Source of the DNA: Leptolyngbyaceae cyanobacterium MO_188.B28
GTDB taxonomy: Bacteria > Cyanobacteriota > Cyanobacteriia > Phormidesmidales > Phormidesmidaceae
Direction of reading: 5' to 3'
DNA: 48,899 nucleotides
Assembly (NCBI GenBank): GCA_030065175.1
Contig: JASJDH010000005.1
Location: 1-48,899, forward strand
The notes beneath the pieces were generated by a model that ran no database searches, was not told the origin of the DNA, and saw nothing but the letters and a program-made list of their open reading frames with translations. The position numbers were made by a program, and so were the translations under genes. Shown here in pieces: positions 47,601 through 48,899 of the stretch. Every line of letters begins with the position of its first letter. Positions within the stretch are counted from its first letter, which is position 1.

Positions 47601-48899
47601 GCGGAGGGCGCTTTACTAGGCATTGTCTCCTTTGTCCGAGATGTCACCAAACTAAAGCAGACTCAGGCTAACCTACAACGGAGCAACCATGATTTGCAAC
47701 AAGAAATCGCTCAGCGGCAAGCGGCTTTGCTGGCCTTACAAGAAAGTGAAGAACGTTTTCGCGCCACCTTTGAACATGCGGCGGTCGGGATCGCCCATAT
47801 CACGCCCAATGGCGTCCTACTCCGCTTAAATCAGCGCTTCGCCGATATCGTCGGTTTCACTAAAGCTGAACTTGAGAATACAGCCTTCCAAGAAATTACG
47901 CATCCAGACGACCTAGACACTGATGTTGATTATGTGCGGCAGGTTATGGCTGGAGAACTTTCCGCCTACACCCTGGAGAAGCGCTTCATTCGCAAAGATC
48001 GGACCCCTGTTTGGGTAGAGCTAACAGTGGCGCTGCTGCGCACTGAAAACGGAGACCCTCAATATTTTATCTCTGTGATTCAAGATATCAGTGAGCAGAA
48101 AAAGTTAAAGGCGGAACGTGATCTTATCTTGCGGGAGCTCGCCCATGAAAAAGAGTTGGCTCAAGTGACTCTACACTCGATTGGCGACGCAGTCATCACT
48201 ACGGATGCCGAGGCTCGAGTGCAGTACTGTAATCCAGTCGCCGAACAAATGACGGATTGGTCTACGGCGGAGGCGCAGGGTCGCCCGATACAGGAAGTCG
48301 TAACCTTGCTAGAGGAGGAAACCCGTGAGCCTGCCTTCCACCCGGTGGCGACTGTACTGAACCATCAACAGGGTATTTGCACAGCTGAAAATTTAATTCT
48401 GGTTTCGCGAACTGGCCGCGAATTCACCATCAGTAAATCTGCAGCCTCTATCCGAGATAACCAAGGTCAGCTTCTAGGGGTGGTTACAGTTTTCCGCGAT
48501 GTGACTGAAGCGCGTATGCTCTCGCGGCAACTTTCCTGGCAGGCCAGTCACGATCCCCTCACAGGATTGATTAACCGTCGACAATTTGAACAAGAACTAA
48601 ACCATGCTCTGGTAAACGCCCAGATGGACGATCGTCAAGAACACATCCTGTGCTATCTGGATTTAGACCAGTTTAAAGTGGTCAATGACACATCGGGCCA
48701 CCTGGCTGGCGATGAACTGTTGCGACAAGTGGCGATGTTGCTGAAAGGCAGTGTAAGAGGCTCTGACTATTTGGCCCGTTTGGGGGGCGACGAATTTGGG
48801 GTGCTTTTGCAGAACTGCCCGTTATCCCGGGCCGAGATCATTGCTGACAATCTAAGAGAGGCCATCCACGCTTTTCGCTTCGTATGGGACAAGCGCACC
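44649..48899 (+). CDS. CheB-CheR-PAS-GGDEF fusion protein, 3' end outside the window
   Basis: Continuous frame of 1417 codons, open at the window end. CheB methylesterase (about 46-235) with the catalytic triad Ser55 (GASAGG), His82 (QHLSP) and Asp176 (SGTGSDG), and no REC domain before it. CheR methyltransferase (about 260-515): SVTCFFRDP, the SAM loop [16 protein letters not shown] and NVLIYM are present. Then a PAS-like stretch, a long Glu-rich coiled coil (about 690-760: ANEEQ and [19 protein letters not shown]), PAS domains at about 765-880, 885-1000, 1034-1155 and 1170-1295, and a GGDEF domain from about 1305 with intact GGDEF (1379-1383) and RGSD inhibitory site five residues before. 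An EAL domain may follow outside. No chemoreceptor gene is seen. Confidence 0.93.
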   Translation, partial: MTSDNSTPHCSDLTASKARTLTDITANDPVIGKPQQLEASPHRNANFFVVGIGASAGGLQALRDFFAHITKDSGAAFVVIQHLSPDYKSLMKELLGRYTHIAIHPIEDGMVLAPDSIYLIPPGHNLKVCQGRFSLTQQKRPKDGELNLPIDLFFTSLAQDCLNRAIAIVLSGTGSDGIQGIQAISQVGGVALAQDPTTAEFGGMPQNAVNTGMVSAALPPPELAKLVSRLVCDPRERQKFHPIPPSIPIQENQLQQILRLLTLHEGIDFSHYKTRTLIRRIQQRCMIAGFNDVNLYLKTLEASPEQRQVLRRDILISVTCFFRDPQAWEFLKTQILPPLVDKMSAEAPLRIWVTACATGEEAYSMAILIDEIAANQGKPVHAKIFATDLDNQCLEQAHQGIYPETIADDISEHRLQRYFNYTEGKYKVIRRIRELIVFAPHNLVKDANFSRLHLVSCRNVLIYMDAPLQQQILKGLHFALDRNGLLFLGEADSLGELEDEFITCSYHYKVYQKRRDVQLSHVWPERKLIKPSPLARRLPARFPRTQSNLGNEHRLQNAFRLLVSIRRDCCLIVDKHGHLIHAFGATPDILPPPNGQVSNEVLKMVARPLQLPLNTALNRARKTKETVHYNAINLNPETSATVNLWVVFYSSNRLADDYFIVLIQPGAPPLKRPRPQSINPAEQTSGEIFFELESQLKSTRESLQATIAELETANEEQMVTNEELVTSNEELQSANEELQSVNEELHTVNGEYQSKIEELTELNNDIDNLLASTDIGVIFLDRELRVRRFTPAATRVFSVVHSDVGRPITHLNHHLDINNLHHQLKEVLAANQSLEREVKLNDSEQYLLLRVNPYRLQDQKVDGLVLTLIDITVITQTQKALQESNALLQTVINSTPDQIHVKDSSGCYRLVNEATLRFFNMPMEQVIDSDLIDLKVLPEAATQKSLEEDQRVLKTGESLTFEESLQTFTGEEFHHLTTKTVCHNAEGALLGIVSFVRDVTKLKQTQANLQRSNHDLQQEIAQRQAALLALQESEERFRATFEHAAVGIAHITPNGVLLRLNQRFADIVGFTKAELENTAFQEITHPDDLDTDVDYVRQVMAGELSAYTLEKRFIRKDRTPVWVELTVALLRTENGDPQYFISVIQDISEQKKLKAERDLILRELAHEKELAQVTLHSIGDAVITTDAEARVQYCNPVAEQMTDWSTAEAQGRPIQEVVTLLEEETREPAFHPVATVLNHQQGICTAENLILVSRTGREFTISKSAASIRDNQGQLLGVVTVFRDVTEARMLSRQLSWQASHDPLTGLINRRQFEQELNHALVNAQMDDRQEHILCYLDLDQFKVVNDTSGHLAGDELLRQVAMLLKGSVRGSDYLARLGGDEFGVLLQNCPLSRAEIIADNLREAIHAFRFVWDKRT

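Overview
The window is a piece of a cyanobacterial chromosome. The evidence is the alkane pathway pair (aldehyde-deformylating oxygenase and acyl-ACP reductase), a phycobiliprotein gene, a CrtR-type carotenoid hydroxylase, a carboxysomal-type beta-carbonic anhydrase, system II cytochrome c maturation genes, and the cyanobacterial layout of the ATP synthase operon. Many copies of the HIP1 octamer GCGATCGC and several short low-complexity repeats between genes fit a filamentous or Oscillatoriales/Leptolyngbya-like lineage, but I cannot name the genus. I saw no rRNA, tRNA, insertion sequence, CRISPR array or prophage.

Layout. 1-1113 (minus): the end of a small membrane protein and a sugar ABC-transporter permease. 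1347-6448 (plus): ado, aar, accA, an SDR oxidoreductase and folE, the neighbourhood usually found around cyanobacterial hydrocarbon genes. 6445-14384: trpF, a site-2 protease with CBS domains, a lipoyl/octanoyl-transferase-family protein, a YbjN protein, a GT4 glycosyltransferase, a membrane protein joining a peptidoglycan-binding domain to HEAT repeats, and an EamA transporter. 14592-24333: sppA, aroH, crtR, pyk, ccaA-type carbonic anhydrase, two conserved-looking unknowns (the second at 24713), a methyltransferase, argF, a CPBP protease and clpS. 25158-29481 (minus): ccs1-ccdA, ftsW and a divergent allophycocyanin beta paralogue. 30219-36366 (plus): atp1-atpB-atpE-atpF2-atpF-atpH-atpA-atpG(gamma), closed by a clear intrinsic terminator; the beta and epsilon genes are absent, as is normal in cyanobacteria. 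36606-48899: rsmI and then a signalling locus.

The signalling locus is the most unusual part. A 1144-residue CBS-PAS-GAF histidine kinase, a single-domain response regulator and a REC-PAS-GGDEF-EAL protein lie in a row on the minus strand. Transcribed away from them is a very large CheB-CheR-PAS-GGDEF fusion that runs off the window. The PAS-GGDEF parts of the REC protein and of the fusion are close relatives, which suggests one module was copied within the locus. This would connect His-Asp phosphorelay, chemotaxis-type methylation enzymes and cyclic di-GMP in one place (inference).

Structures between genes are also notable: perfect inverted repeats after ado, aar, atpB, atpE and atpA; a pair of interleaved inverted repeats after pyk with pseudoknot topology; and a 113-bp tandem duplication between the kinase and response regulator genes.
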